Part shown: positions 52,029-60,697 of the stretch, piece by piece
Layout: each line of letters begins with the position of its first letter
Position numbering within the stretch: the first letter of the stretch is position 1
Source: Dyadobacter fermentans DSM 18053
Lineage (GTDB): Bacteria; Bacteroidota; Bacteroidia; Cytophagales; Spirosomataceae
DNA: 64,000 bases
Assembly: GCF_000023125.1 (NCBI RefSeq)
Contig: NC_013037.1
Span: 992,001-1,056,000, forward strand
Direction: 5' to 3'
The notes under the pieces: model-generated
Database searches by the model: none
What the model saw: the letters and a program-made list of their open reading frames with translations, nothing else
What the model was told of the DNA's origin: nothing
Translations under genes and position numbers: made by a program

Positions 52029-52586
52029 ATGAAAAATCTTGAAAATGCTCCAAAAATCTATGTGGGAACCTACGGTCAGTATAACAGTGGTTCGCTGTTC
52101 GGTAAGTGGTTTGACCTGACAGAATATTCTGATCTCAAAGAATTCCTGCAAGATTGCTTTGAATTCCACCGGAATGAACTGGATCCGGAGCTCATGTTCC
52201 AAGACTGGGAAAACATTCCGGACTTTTTTATCTCGGAATGCAGCCTTCATAAAGAGGCGTTCGCTTACTTTGAGGCAACCAGCGAAATGGACGAAGAGAC
52301 TGCCGAAGCGTTCGAGATTTACTGTAAGCAGATCAATTATTGGCCATCTAATGGCTGCGAGCTGGAAAACCAAATCGAAAGTTTCTGGGAAAGCTACCAA
52401 GGATTCTTTGGAGGCTCTGGGAAAGACGCTATAGTTGAATATGCCTATCAATATATCGAAGACACAGGTTTGTTGTCAGGTGTGCCACAGTCTCTTGAAA
52501 GGTACTTCGACTACGAAGCCTTCGCCAAAGACTTGTTTTTAGACGGTTACAGCGAACACGAAGGTCATATCTTCACAGATTGTTGA
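52029..52586 (+). CDS. ardA: Antirestriction protein ArdA
   Basis: The protein has 185 residues. The whole chain matches ArdA: KIYVGTYGQYNSGSLFGKWF at the front, LMFQDWENIPDFFISECSLH in the middle and an acidic C-terminal half (YEAFAKDLFLDGYSEHEGHI). ArdA is an elongated acidic DNA mimic that blocks type I restriction enzymes when mobile DNA enters a cell. It is a marker of conjugative elements, supporting the idea that 49.8-53.2 kb is a decayed one. Confidence 0.92.
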   Translation: MKNLENAPKIYVGTYGQYNSGSLFGKWFDLTEYSDLKEFLQDCFEFHRNELDPELMFQDWENIPDFFISECSLHKEAFAYFEATSEMDEETAEAFEIYCKQINYWPSNGCELENQIESFWESYQGFFGGSGKDAIVEYAYQYIEDTGLLSGVPQSLERYFDYEAFAKDLFLDGYSEHEGHIFTDC

Positions 52587-52591
52587 AGGCA

Positions 52592-52628
52592 AAGTGCCGT
52601 TCGATGCGGCCCGCATCGAACGGCACTT
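52592..52628 (+). terminator. Terminator of ardA
   Basis: A perfect 17-bp stem (AAGTGCCGTTCGATGCG and its complement) with a 3-nt loop, then CATTCTTTTTC, 6 nt after the ardA stop. Confidence 0.85.
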
Positions 52629-52691
52629 CATTCTTTTTCTTCCAGCGAGAAAAAGAGGAAGCAAGTACCAAGTGCTGACTATTATTTTCCG

Positions 52692-52732
52692 ATCAAAAAC
52701 ATCGACTGCACGTGTCAATCGATGTTTTTGAT
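52692..52732. promoter_or_regulatory. 14-bp perfect inverted repeat before the HTH gene
   Basis: ATCAAAAACATCGA (52692-52705) and TCGATGTTTTTGAT (52719-52732) with a 13-nt spacer, 22 nt before the ATG of the HTH protein. It could be its operator, an attenuator, or an attachment-site core. Confidence 0.45.
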
Positions 52733-52754
52733 TGTTAATGTAAAGCAGACAGCA

Positions 52755-53075
52755 ATGGAAAAGAAGGGCAACCAACCAGAGGAGCGTTCGGCGTTGTTCA
52801 CGCATCAATTAGTCACTTTGGCGGATCTTGAAAAATTTAAAGAGCAAATGCTCTCTGAGATGAGACGGCTGCTGGCAGGTGGAGGCTCTCAACATTCCAA
52901 ACAATGGCTCAAATCTCGGGAAGTAAGGAGGTTACTGGATGTATCACCGGGCAAGCTGCATGCGATGTGCGCAAGTCGTCAGCTTGCCTTTATGCGGATC
53001 GGGGGTGTGATTTATTATGATAGAACTGATATCGATAAGATGTTCGAAAAATTCAAAATTGCGGCATCCAAATGA
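52755..53075 (+). CDS. Excisionase-type helix-turn-helix protein
   Basis: The protein has 106 residues from ATG 52755. A basic/acidic N-terminal helix (LVTLADLEKFKEQMLSEMRR) is followed by a MerR/excisionase-like winged HTH (QWLKSREVRRLLDVSPGKLH; FMRIGGVIYYDRTDIDKMFE), the standard HTH_17 form of Bacteroidota mobile elements. Such proteins control excision or transfer genes. The next small frame overlaps its stop (ATGA). Confidence 0.82.
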   Translation: MEKKGNQPEERSALFTHQLVTLADLEKFKEQMLSEMRRLLAGGGSQHSKQWLKSREVRRLLDVSPGKLHAMCASRQLAFMRIGGVIYYDRTDIDKMFEKFKIAASK

Positions 53076-53221
53076 AATTCAACAACGCCCAACCGGCTTT
53101 GGATGCCAGTGTCCCCCGAACGAAGGCCACGTTAGGGTTTATTTTTTGTAGAAGGGATCGACGGCCCGAGAAGCAGCCAGGTTTATCTGCCATTATCAAA
53201 GAATACAATGGCAAAATGTAA
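53072..53221 (+). CDS. Small protein coupled to the HTH gene, possibly a truncated gene
   Basis: The 49 codons start at ATG 53072 in a 4-nt ATGA overlap with the preceding stop. The peptide (MKFNNAQPALDASVPRTKAT at the front, basic middle, ends YNGKM) has no recognised family. The coupling suggests a real start, but the short length and the following empty sequence suggest that the body of the gene was lost. Confidence 0.4.
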   Translation: MKFNNAQPALDASVPRTKATLGFIFCRRDRRPEKQPGLSAIIKEYNGKM

Positions 53222-53383
53222 CGGTGAGCATCTAAAAAATTGGAAGAGACTTGCTTGGGCGTGGGTGTGGTACACCAAATGCGCCTGAAAAGGTGACGGG
53301 TTGCTAATTTTAACCCCTATCTGTCAGATCAAGTGGTGACTATTGCATAGTCTCTCCAAAATATTCTCCAGTCAGGTGGGATT

Positions 53384-54685
53384 CTATTTTACAGCATCAA
53401 AGGCATAGATATTTAAATTCGTACTCACGTATATTTTACCTTTGTTTCCGCTATATGCGGGTAATCCGGTAACAAATCCCCAAAACCAGGAGTCGGAACG
53501 TCCCTCTTCATGTTTGTCCGGCGATTCCATGTTCCACAACATTTTCCCGGACTGTATATCGGCAGCCCGCAGCGCATTAGTTGCGATCCAATACACCGTG
53601 CCGTCTTGACAGTAGAGATCACTTGCAAATGCGCTTGATGGTAGCGACCAGCGTTTCGCCCCCGTCGTTTTATCCAGACAGTACAATTTGGCATCGCCCG
53701 AGTTAACGAGTAGATTAGAGCCGTCAACAATCATATCCAGGGCTGTTGTGCTGGTTTCCGTAAGCCGAGTTTGCCAAATCCTTTTGCCTGTCATAATCTC
53801 ATAACAATCCACAGCGGCGCGTGAAGTCATGTAAACAAAGTCGCCATCGATAACAGGCACGACACTCGCAGTTGTGCCGTCTTCGCTAATACCCAGAGGA
53901 ATTCGGTCATATATCCATTTCTTTGTATCCAAATTGTACATACCGAACAGTGCACGTACGCTAGAGTATTTCACTGCCGGACCCGGCTCTGCGTAGGGTA
54001 TGATCAAGTAGCTTTTCCCGTCCTTTTTGAATGCATGAAAGTTTATAATCGCACCGCCCATATCCACGCGACCATCAACTTTCTTAAAATACTCATCGCT
54101 ATACTTCGGCATTGCGATTTGTCGCAGGTCGCCATTCTGATAATTACCCTCATATATAGCGTCTTTGGCAATATCGAGGGCCATTATTTCTGGGTCGGAC
54201 GCTTTGATAAAGTAACGGTCGTCAAGAAAGGAAGCGTGTGGGCCAATACCAGGTAGCTCGCTCTTCCCCTTCCATATGGTCTTGCCTGCATCCGTGTCAA
54301 CAAAATACCGGGATCGCCCATCATGTAAAAGCATCCTGCCTTTCTGAACATCAATGCTCTGACGAATGGTGTTGGCGATCCTTTTATCGAACAGGTCGTC
54401 CCATTCCCAAATATTTCTTCCTGTTTGTATGTCTTTAAGTTGCAGAAAATTGTCACCATAGCCTTCCGGCGGCGTAGAATTTTTCATCGCCACGCAAAGA
54501 AGCCCTTTCCCGTCAACTAAATATCCTCTTGATATTGCTGATAAGCGGGCGCCGTCCGAGATACGAGATTTCCATAAAAAGGGCATTTTAGTAACCACGC
54601 CATCCTTGTCGACCTGGGTACCAATCTTCTCCTGATTGCAGCTCTGCAACCAGGAGAAGAACAATATAAATAGTAGCTTACGCAT
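53384..54685 (-). CDS. PQQ-like beta-propeller lipoprotein
   Basis: The protein has 433 residues with a lipoprotein signal (MRKLLFILFFSWLQSC). PQQ/YncE-like blade repeats follow: LKDIQTGRNIWEWDD, VDTDAGKTIWKGKS, YEIMTGKRIWQTRL, LDKTTGAKRWSLPS, ADIQSGKMLWNMES. Each carries the T/SGKxxW blade signature, making a propeller of about seven blades. It is probably a scaffold at the inner or outer membrane. The start directly abuts the stop of the hydrolase gene, as third gene of the operon. Confidence 0.82.
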   Translation of the reverse strand: MRKLLFILFFSWLQSCNQEKIGTQVDKDGVVTKMPFLWKSRISDGARLSAISRGYLVDGKGLLCVAMKNSTPPEGYGDNFLQLKDIQTGRNIWEWDDLFDKRIANTIRQSIDVQKGRMLLHDGRSRYFVDTDAGKTIWKGKSELPGIGPHASFLDDRYFIKASDPEIMALDIAKDAIYEGNYQNGDLRQIAMPKYSDEYFKKVDGRVDMGGAIINFHAFKKDGKSYLIIPYAEPGPAVKYSSVRALFGMYNLDTKKWIYDRIPLGISEDGTTASVVPVIDGDFVYMTSRAAVDCYEIMTGKRIWQTRLTETSTTALDMIVDGSNLLVNSGDAKLYCLDKTTGAKRWSLPSSAFASDLYCQDGTVYWIATNALRAADIQSGKMLWNMESPDKHEEGRSDSWFWGFVTGLPAYSGNKGKIYVSTNLNIYAFDAVK

Positions 54686-55963
54686 TTATCTGAGGTCAAT
54701 TTGGAAGTGCCCACTTTGGTCACCGTTATTGAAAACCCAATCCAACGTCGGTCTTACCCTATCCGGTCGCTTAAATTCTCCGTGATTGGTGTTCGGAGCT
54801 TCAAGGTGGATTCCTTGCCAGCTTCCGCCATCATTCGTCGCTGATCGTTGAGTTACTACTCCATCACTCGGGTAGTCATGGTACACGGTATAAGAATGAT
54901 ATACCTGATCTGTACAATAGTCATCACAATAACCGGGTGGGGGACTTGATGCATAGCACGCTTGCCATTGGTTTGCATCGCACGTTACAACAGTTTCATA
55001 CCATGAGACCAATTCTGTGTAATTAGAACCAATCACTTCCTCCCATCCAGCGTTTGAGTCATTGTTAACCCAGTTTTTACCTTCTTCCCATTTGCCCTTA
55101 CGCCATTGATGGAACCCATGCATGGGCAGGTTTGCCCAACTCAATGCTTCCTCACCATTGGCGATTGTATTATAAATGTCAGCGGCAGTAGATGCAATAC
55201 TTACTCCCTGATCATCGGTTCCATTATCGGATGAGTATGTTCCGACGGTTCGCCATAAAAGCGGATAAACTTCATTTCCCCAAATTAGTATTTTCGGTAC
55301 GGTAGCACCCTGGAATTGCGCGCCGGATTGATAGTTACTATTGGGGTGCAAATCCACCGCGGTTTGTCCGACGAGGCCGAAGCTATTCATCAACGTACTA
55401 TTCGCTTTGGAAGCAAGCGTGCCGGAAAAAAGCTGGCCGAGAATACTCACTTGGTGGATTAGTATTCCTAGGTTCGGAAAGATTGGAGGTGCTGTTCCTG
55501 CTCCAACTCCCGGTCCGGCCATCATCCGGTCGATACCATTGTTGATGAATGCAGTGTTTGTTCCATCCGAAGCCGATGCAGATATTTTTGCACCTCGCAA
55601 AGGCGATCCCATGGTTACTATACCTCTCCAGTGCGAATTGTTCCAGAAACTGACTTGTCTCGCGGCGGTTCCTCCGAGACTATGGCCTATGCCAAGCCTG
55701 TTAGCTCCTCCTGTGCTTCCTTGAACTGCAGTTGCCATGTTAGTAATCCCGTTACTCGTATTGTATCCCTGACGGATTGGGGTAACTACTCGTCGCAATG
55801 CATTATATAAGCTGTCCACTCTGCGCAACGAGTTCACATCCCCACCGAGACCGTGTATCCAATCGACGCCCCGCGTTTGCTGGCCGTAGGAAAGTGAACG
55901 ACTCGTGAACAGAGCCGTAAGTGCTGTAAGCAGCATTATCCTGGATCGAGTTAAGATTTTCAT
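54686..55963 (-). CDS. Secreted PGAP1/lipase-like alpha/beta hydrolase
   Basis: The protein has 425 residues with a signal peptide (MKILTRSRIMLLTALTALFT). The oxyanion region is DWIHGLGGDVNSL, and the nucleophile elbow GIGHSLGGTAARQV holds GHSLGG, as in lipases and PGAP1-like esterases. A long Gly/Ser/Asn-rich middle and a cysteine-rich loop (CDANQWQACYASSPPPGYCD) look like a lid or a disulphide-bonded insertion. The candidate base is the His in TNHGEFKRPD. Substrate unknown. Second gene of the operon, 7 nt after the lipoprotein gene. Confidence 0.8.
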   Translation of the reverse strand: MKILTRSRIMLLTALTALFTSRSLSYGQQTRGVDWIHGLGGDVNSLRRVDSLYNALRRVVTPIRQGYNTSNGITNMATAVQGSTGGANRLGIGHSLGGTAARQVSFWNNSHWRGIVTMGSPLRGAKISASASDGTNTAFINNGIDRMMAGPGVGAGTAPPIFPNLGILIHQVSILGQLFSGTLASKANSTLMNSFGLVGQTAVDLHPNSNYQSGAQFQGATVPKILIWGNEVYPLLWRTVGTYSSDNGTDDQGVSIASTAADIYNTIANGEEALSWANLPMHGFHQWRKGKWEEGKNWVNNDSNAGWEEVIGSNYTELVSWYETVVTCDANQWQACYASSPPPGYCDDYCTDQVYHSYTVYHDYPSDGVVTQRSATNDGGSWQGIHLEAPNTNHGEFKRPDRVRPTLDWVFNNGDQSGHFQIDLR

Positions 55964-55970
55964 CCTTAAA

Positions 55971-56936
55971 TTAGTTTTGATTTACGACAATGTTCATTTT
56001 CGAGTAGAAAACCTGTTTGGTTACCTTCGTCCGCAAACCCGTCCTTGGATCTTCGTCAAAGGTTTCACTAATGATTTTCGAAACCTGATTCCCTTCCTCT
56101 GGAGAGGAGTAAAATATACTGGATTTGTAAAGCAGCTTATCAGTGCTGCTTTCGAGTAACTTTTCTCCCAACAGCCTGTGTCTGTCAAAATCATAATATT
56201 GCACTGCCATTTTGCTTAGGCTCTCCCCCTGAGCATCAACCTCGCCACTGAATTTTGAAAGATCGAATGTTATCTCGGTAACGGCCCCATTGGCCTTCAC
56301 AACGGCACCCTTCTCCTGGGCAGTTTTAAGAATTTGAGATTCTGTTATAAGGGGATGTCCGATGATCTCGTTCGAAATCGAATTGTCGCCACCTTTACTT
56401 TCAAGCACCTTAACCACCAGTTTATCGAATCGGCCTGCTTTGAACATTGAATTTCCGACTTCTTCCCCTTTTGAATTGTAAAATGTAGCTACATTATTCC
56501 TGACAACTGTTCTGTTTGACAGCACAGACTCGGAAGCTCTTTTTCTTACCGTCGGAGGTAAAAGATCTAATCGTTGCGGGGAAAGCGGCTGTATCGTAAG
56601 TTCGTAAGAACCATCGCCATTAATCTGAAAATTGACTTTCTGTCTTTCGATTCTTGGTTGCAACCCGATTTCTGCGAAAACAATGTCGGATTTGGCCGCC
56701 TTCGAATCACGAGACTCAATTCGTCCTATTGAGACCGTTTCAACTTCGTAGTCAGCTTTAAAAACTGGTTCCCCAGAAAGTCGAGCCGCTCGCTTGCCTT
56801 CGTCGGGACTGCTTCGCGTCTCGCTTAGCAGCTGCTTGTCGCAACCACTCAACAACACCGACAATGCACCACAAAAACTCAGGAAAACCGGCCACGCCGA
56901 TCTACGTACCTGATAGGAAGTTGTTCTCATACCCAT
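55971..56936 (-). CDS. Lipoprotein of unknown function, first gene of a secreted operon
   Basis: The protein has 321 residues with a lipoprotein signal ending LLSGC; ATG 56930 is an alternative start. The mature part has mixed strands and polar loops (VFAEIGLQPRIERQKVNFQI; TPLSPQRLDLLPP-like; DDRHRLLGEKLLE-type segments) and no known family. Being first in an operon with a GHSLGG hydrolase and a beta-propeller lipoprotein, it is probably a partner of these. It is divergent from the Crp/Fnr regulator with a 154-bp gap. Confidence 0.7.
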   Translation of the reverse strand: MGMRTTSYQVRRSAWPVFLSFCGALSVLLSGCDKQLLSETRSSPDEGKRAARLSGEPVFKADYEVETVSIGRIESRDSKAAKSDIVFAEIGLQPRIERQKVNFQINGDGSYELTIQPLSPQRLDLLPPTVRKRASESVLSNRTVVRNNVATFYNSKGEEVGNSMFKAGRFDKLVVKVLESKGGDNSISNEIIGHPLITESQILKTAQEKGAVVKANGAVTEITFDLSKFSGEVDAQGESLSKMAVQYYDFDRHRLLGEKLLESSTDKLLYKSSIFYSSPEEGNQVSKIISETFDEDPRTGLRTKVTKQVFYSKMNIVVNQN

Positions 56937-57090
56937 TCGTTTAATTTGTAGAATAAATATTTATCGGTTACAAATTAAATCACAATTGAACTATGCTTAT
57001 CTTGTTATAAAACATCACTTATGGTTGTTGTTCGACAACATTTTGGCTTGTTGTAGCACAAGAAACTAAGCATTACACTTCGCAATATTT

Positions 57091-57744
57091 ATGAAAGACT
57101 CTAAACCTCTTACGTTGCTTTTCGACGCTTTACAATCGGAGGCTTTCGCCGATTTGAAGCAGGAATTTTCTTCACTGACTAGTCCTTATCGAGTTAGAAA
57201 GGGGCGTATTCTTGTGGATGTCGGACAAATAAACGATCACATTTACTTTATTCATTCCGGAGTTATACGCACCTACTATCACATCGGAGGGGAGGACGTG
57301 ACATCCCGTTTGGTCGCCGATGGTGATATGGCATGCGTCGCAGAAAGCTTTTTTCTGAGGCAGAAATCTTATGAAGCAATCGAGACGTTAGAGGACTGTT
57401 TGATTTATTCAGTTTCATATGCGGAGTATAAAATGTTAGCGGAAAGACATGTTTTGATTTCCAATTTGATAGTGAGAATATTGGAGCAACGGTTGGTCAA
57501 CTTTAGTGAACGTATTAAATTGTTTAAGTCTCTGACGGTCGAAAAGCGCATCGAATCATACCTAGGTCAGCCCAATTCATTGTTCCGCCGTATCCCAGAT
57601 CACTATATCGCATCTTACCTTGGGACAACTCCCGCAACATTCAGCCGCTGCCTGAAACTGTTGTTACGGGATAAGCCATCTCAGTTGCCTGTATTGACGG
57701 TCAATACGATAATTAACATCTTGGCTGGTGACCTCCTGCTTTGA
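57091..57744 (+). CDS. Crp/Fnr-family transcriptional regulator
   Basis: The protein has 217 residues. Cyclic-nucleotide-binding-like beta-roll about 20-125 (VRKGRILVDVGQINDHIYFI; GVIRTYYHIGGEDVTSRLV) and a C-terminal HTH (IPDHYIASYLGTTPATFSRC). The roll lacks the arginine-serine pair used to bind cAMP, as in most Bacteroidota members, so its signal is unknown. Its divergent position makes it a likely regulator of the lipoprotein-hydrolase-propeller operon. Confidence 0.85.
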   Translation: MKDSKPLTLLFDALQSEAFADLKQEFSSLTSPYRVRKGRILVDVGQINDHIYFIHSGVIRTYYHIGGEDVTSRLVADGDMACVAESFFLRQKSYEAIETLEDCLIYSVSYAEYKMLAERHVLISNLIVRILEQRLVNFSERIKLFKSLTVEKRIESYLGQPNSLFRRIPDHYIASYLGTTPATFSRCLKLLLRDKPSQLPVLTVNTIINILAGDLLL

Positions 57745-58285
57745 AGCAACCACTAAGAACACCAAGCATGGATGAATATGCGGAGTCGTGCTATCGGATC
57801 TTCCATTACTTTTTGGTTAATCAATCGCGCAACAACTCTTCACTCGCCACGGTTGATAGGGACTTGGGAAGTATTCCAGTTAATCCTTTTAGTGACACAC
57901 ATCGCGGGAAGTTCGCGGGAAAACGATGGCCACAACCGGTCCTAATTCAGTTACACCAATGCTTTCACTCGGAATGGCCAAAAATTGATAGTCGTTGTGC
58001 GATACGATCATGAAACAGCGGCAAAACTTGGGATCTGACCGTGCAAACAACTCTCCCTTCGTCACCCACATTGCCAGACATATTGGCTCTTAGTTGAGTG
58101 TACACTATGAATCAGAATGATATGCTTGTCTTCTAAAGCAGTGAAAAAATGACGTTTTTAAACGAAAAAAGCGCCCTTTGAGGCGCTTTAGGTGATCCAG
58201 CTGTAGCCCTCGTATAGCGAAGCTTCACCTGATCTAGCTGCTAACATGATATTGCTGGCGCGAAGTCTGCTACCCTTAGAAACGT
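57745..58285. other. Spacer and left flank of the intact integrase
   Basis: The spacer contains unassignable frames on both strands (57741-58013 forward, 58071-57889 reverse), neither with a recognised family. From about 58105 the sequence matches the flank of DR1 (ATGAATCAGAATGATATGC against TTGAATCAGATTGATATGC). DR3 follows at 58165-58203, then the integrase stop side. Confidence 0.45.
58165..58203 (-). repeat. DR3: att-like direct repeat left of the intact integrase
   Basis: Same unit as DR1, DR2 and DR4: a terminator-like hairpin AAAAAAGCGCC to AGGCGCTTTAGG, then TGATCCAGCTG. It lies 83 nt from the integrase stop. Confidence 0.65.
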
Positions 58286-59596
58286 TTAGGATGGTTGTCG
58301 GAGCTTTCCGGTTTTAGTAAACAACCGATCTCTTACCAGTCCTACATTTTCGCTGATGCGCGATTTCCTTACGCGACAATAACGCATCGTGGTCCGGATA
58401 TTTCTGTGACCAAGCATCTTGCTTACGTCTTCTAAGGGCACGCCGTTGTTCAGCATCATATCTGCAAAGAAATGCCTGGCATCATGAGTATCTAGTTTTC
58501 TGATACTTCCCGTGATGTCACGAATATCACAGATGTCCGCTAACTCCTTCAAATAGGTGTTGTATCGGAAATTGCTGTTCACTGGGATCAGCTTATCGTG
58601 GGCCACGCAATAGGGATGGGACTTATACTTTTGAATCAGCTCCTCGACAATTGGCAGTATCGGTACCATTTCGCCAACCTGTGTTTTCCCGCGTTTCCGG
58701 ACAAGCCATCTTTCCCTCTTTGGGCCAACAAGTGTTATGCTATCCCGTGTGAGTCCGTAGATGTCCTGATAGGCAAAGCCGGTGAAGCACTGAAAAATAA
58801 AGGCGTCTCGCACTTCAACTAGCCGTTCAACATGCAATTTCTTTCGATGAATTCTTTCAACCTGTTCAAACTCTAACGGAATCACCTCAACATCACCGCC
58901 CGAGCATTTAAAACCTTCCATCGGGTTGCGTGTTATGAAATCCTTCTTGACACCGATTTTTACTATCTGCCTGGTCCATTTCACGTCCTTGCGAGCAGAT
59001 ACCTCAGCGAGCGGTTTGGGCTTGTGAAGCGTCAGGTATTCGTAGAGCTCTTCGGCAAACAGACCAGATAACTCTGAAAAATTCAGGTCAGATGCTTTGT
59101 ACTGAAACTTGATGAAAGCTGTAACATGTCTTTTAAGTTTTCGCCAATGTCGCAGTGTGTTGTCCGAACGCATTCCACGCTCGACCATTAATTCGAATTT
59201 CTCGATGTGTTCGTCGAAAGCTTGAAGCAGGGTCTGCTGCTTCTTCGATCCTGGCTGGGGAGCATCGACTTTGTCTTCGACCGGTTTGCCTTTGTAGACG
59301 TTTTTGAGCATCGTAGGCGTGATACATTCAAACTGCGATTGCAGCACCATGAATTGGGATGTCAGCGAGGCGCGCGCCTGATCAATAGCAATGTTGATCA
59401 GTTTGGCTTCCATGCCTGACGCAGTAACCTTTTTGGTTTGGTTGCACCAGTCATAGGGGTGCACTTTTTTGCCGAGGGAGATTTCGTCATCGAGGCCGTC
59501 GATGGTAATCCGGACATAGATCGGCGCTTTGCCGTCTTTGGTTGCTTTGGCTTTGAATAGCCAGAAGAGGATCGAAAGTTTCTGATTGCTTTTCAT
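58286..59596 (-). CDS. Tyrosine recombinase (integrase), intact
   Basis: The protein has 436 residues. Arm-binding domain about 1-100 (GKAPIYVRITIDGLDDEISL, KVHPYDW), core-binding about 110-220, catalytic domain after 225. HxxR is LDTHDARHFF, GH is KMLGHRNIRTT and the nucleophile Tyr is in MRYCRVRKS. The first catalytic Arg is replaced (CFTGFAYQDIYG), as in IntDOT-like Bacteroidota integrases. The only complete member of four related copies here (others at 781, 13850 and 14360). DR3 and DR4 bound it, and no cargo is present between them. Confidence 0.93.
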   Translation of the reverse strand: MKSNQKLSILFWLFKAKATKDGKAPIYVRITIDGLDDEISLGKKVHPYDWCNQTKKVTASGMEAKLINIAIDQARASLTSQFMVLQSQFECITPTMLKNVYKGKPVEDKVDAPQPGSKKQQTLLQAFDEHIEKFELMVERGMRSDNTLRHWRKLKRHVTAFIKFQYKASDLNFSELSGLFAEELYEYLTLHKPKPLAEVSARKDVKWTRQIVKIGVKKDFITRNPMEGFKCSGGDVEVIPLEFEQVERIHRKKLHVERLVEVRDAFIFQCFTGFAYQDIYGLTRDSITLVGPKRERWLVRKRGKTQVGEMVPILPIVEELIQKYKSHPYCVAHDKLIPVNSNFRYNTYLKELADICDIRDITGSIRKLDTHDARHFFADMMLNNGVPLEDVSKMLGHRNIRTTMRYCRVRKSRISENVGLVRDRLFTKTGKLRQPS

Positions 59597-59697
59597 CCTT
59601 CACATTTTTAAGTGATCTAATGTTCCCTGCGGGGACTTCCCGCAGGCGACGCATCGATTTCCTCAAAACCACATCACACAAGCTATTTTCGAAAATT

Positions 59698-59759
59698 CGG
59701 TTACCTAATTTAGAAAATGAGATAGGTAACCGAAACGGTAACCGAATCGGATAGGTTAC
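59698..59759. repeat. GGTAACC cluster upstream of the intact integrase
   Basis: CGGTTACC (59698-59705), GGTAACCG (59725-59732), CGGTAACCG (59736-59744) and GGTTAC (59754-59759): same order and spacing as at 15775-15836. Confidence 0.6.
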
Positions 59760-59818
59760 TTTGATCAGGAATGACTCAGAAATTTTGAAACAAGCTGATT
59801 ATCAGAACAATTTAAAAC

Positions 59819-59858
59819 AAAAAAGCGCCCTTTGAGGCGCTTTAAGTGATCCCGCTGG
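59819..59858 (-). repeat. DR4: att-like direct repeat right of the intact integrase
   Basis: Reads on the minus strand CCAGCGGGATCACTTAAAGC, then GCCTCAAAGGGCGCTTTTTTG: a tRNA-3'-end-like sequence followed by a rho-independent terminator. Confidence 0.65.
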
Positions 59859-60320
59859 AATCATATCTCTCAAAGCAACATATTGCTTATCAGTAAGTTA
59901 AAGCCTGCTCAAATGCGTACTCACCGAATCACTCACCAATTTCTGCTGTCGGATTGCAATTGGGACAAAAGTAGCAATTTTTTAGCATCTTCTGCTGCGA
60001 ACAAGAACGACATCGACGGACGTTACAATAAAATTAGGTTCCCTGCGATCACGATTCCTACGTTCGTAGTATACATCGCGTAAATCCCGTTTTCGGAAGA
60101 ATTAGCCCCAAAACCAGTTGTGTGAAAACTCTTCAATATAACTGCAAAGTCCTTTAATGGGACTTATTCCTGATTGGTTTCAGTGGCACGGTAATCATAC
60201 AATGGTGCCGCACTACTGCCGGTGAACATTTGGCATAGCATTGCCATTTCGCAATGCTTATTAAAATGCCGCCCTTGCCTTCAATTCCCTAAGACTAGAT
60301 CCGGCACTTACAAGTTTTAA

Positions 60321-60665
60321 ATGAACCAGATGAATACATTAGCTGATACGACAGAACTGATCGAGACCACGACGAGTCTTTTGATGGGAAACGAAGCTTC
60401 GCTTACGCCGCAAAGGGGTATCGAAATAATCGATCAGTGGATCGGGCGGCTATCCGAAAGTGAAACTACTCAGTCCATTGCCGGTGATTTGCAAATACTG
60501 AAATCGTTGCTTGCCGGGAGTCCGGTAAATGCGGACGCCATTATGGATCAAATGAAATTGGTGGCTGGCAAAGTCTTGCTGATCGCTCCGGAATTAGGCG
60601 CCGAGGGCGAAATGCCTTCGTTGCTCGCAGCGTTGGCGACTGCGCTGAGAATGGGAAGTGAATAG
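60321..60665 (+). CDS. Small helical hypothetical protein
   Basis: The protein has 114 residues (an ATG at 60330 is an alternative start). It is predicted to be all-helical with a hydrophobic second half (MDQMKLVAGKVLLIAPELGA; SLLAALATALRMG). No family recognised. It begins a run of forward genes with the Lys-rich peptide and the transglutaminase-like gene. Confidence 0.6.
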   Translation: MNQMNTLADTTELIETTTSLLMGNEASLTPQRGIEIIDQWIGRLSESETTQSIAGDLQILKSLLAGSPVNADAIMDQMKLVAGKVLLIAPELGAEGEMPSLLAALATALRMGSE

Positions 60666-60697
60666 AAGCAAATCAATCAAACTAAAACAACAAAGCT

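Larger units (their letters stand above)
59597..60320. other. Integrase upstream region and spacer
   Basis: It holds the GGTAACC cluster (59698-59759), DR4 and a reverse -7-like box (CAAAAGTA, 59966-59973) 147 nt from the DR4 core, the same distance as in the other integrase unit. From 59980 to 60320 nothing is recognised. Confidence 0.5.

Noticed and set aside
51686..52030. 114-codon reverse frame upstream of ardA
   Set aside because: It is produced by the long inverted repeat and the reversed signal-peptide region of the serine hydrolase.
57889..58071. Reverse 60-codon frame left of the intact integrase
   Set aside because: Ends in flank sequence shared with DR1 and has no recognised family. 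It may be debris but cannot be supported as a gene.
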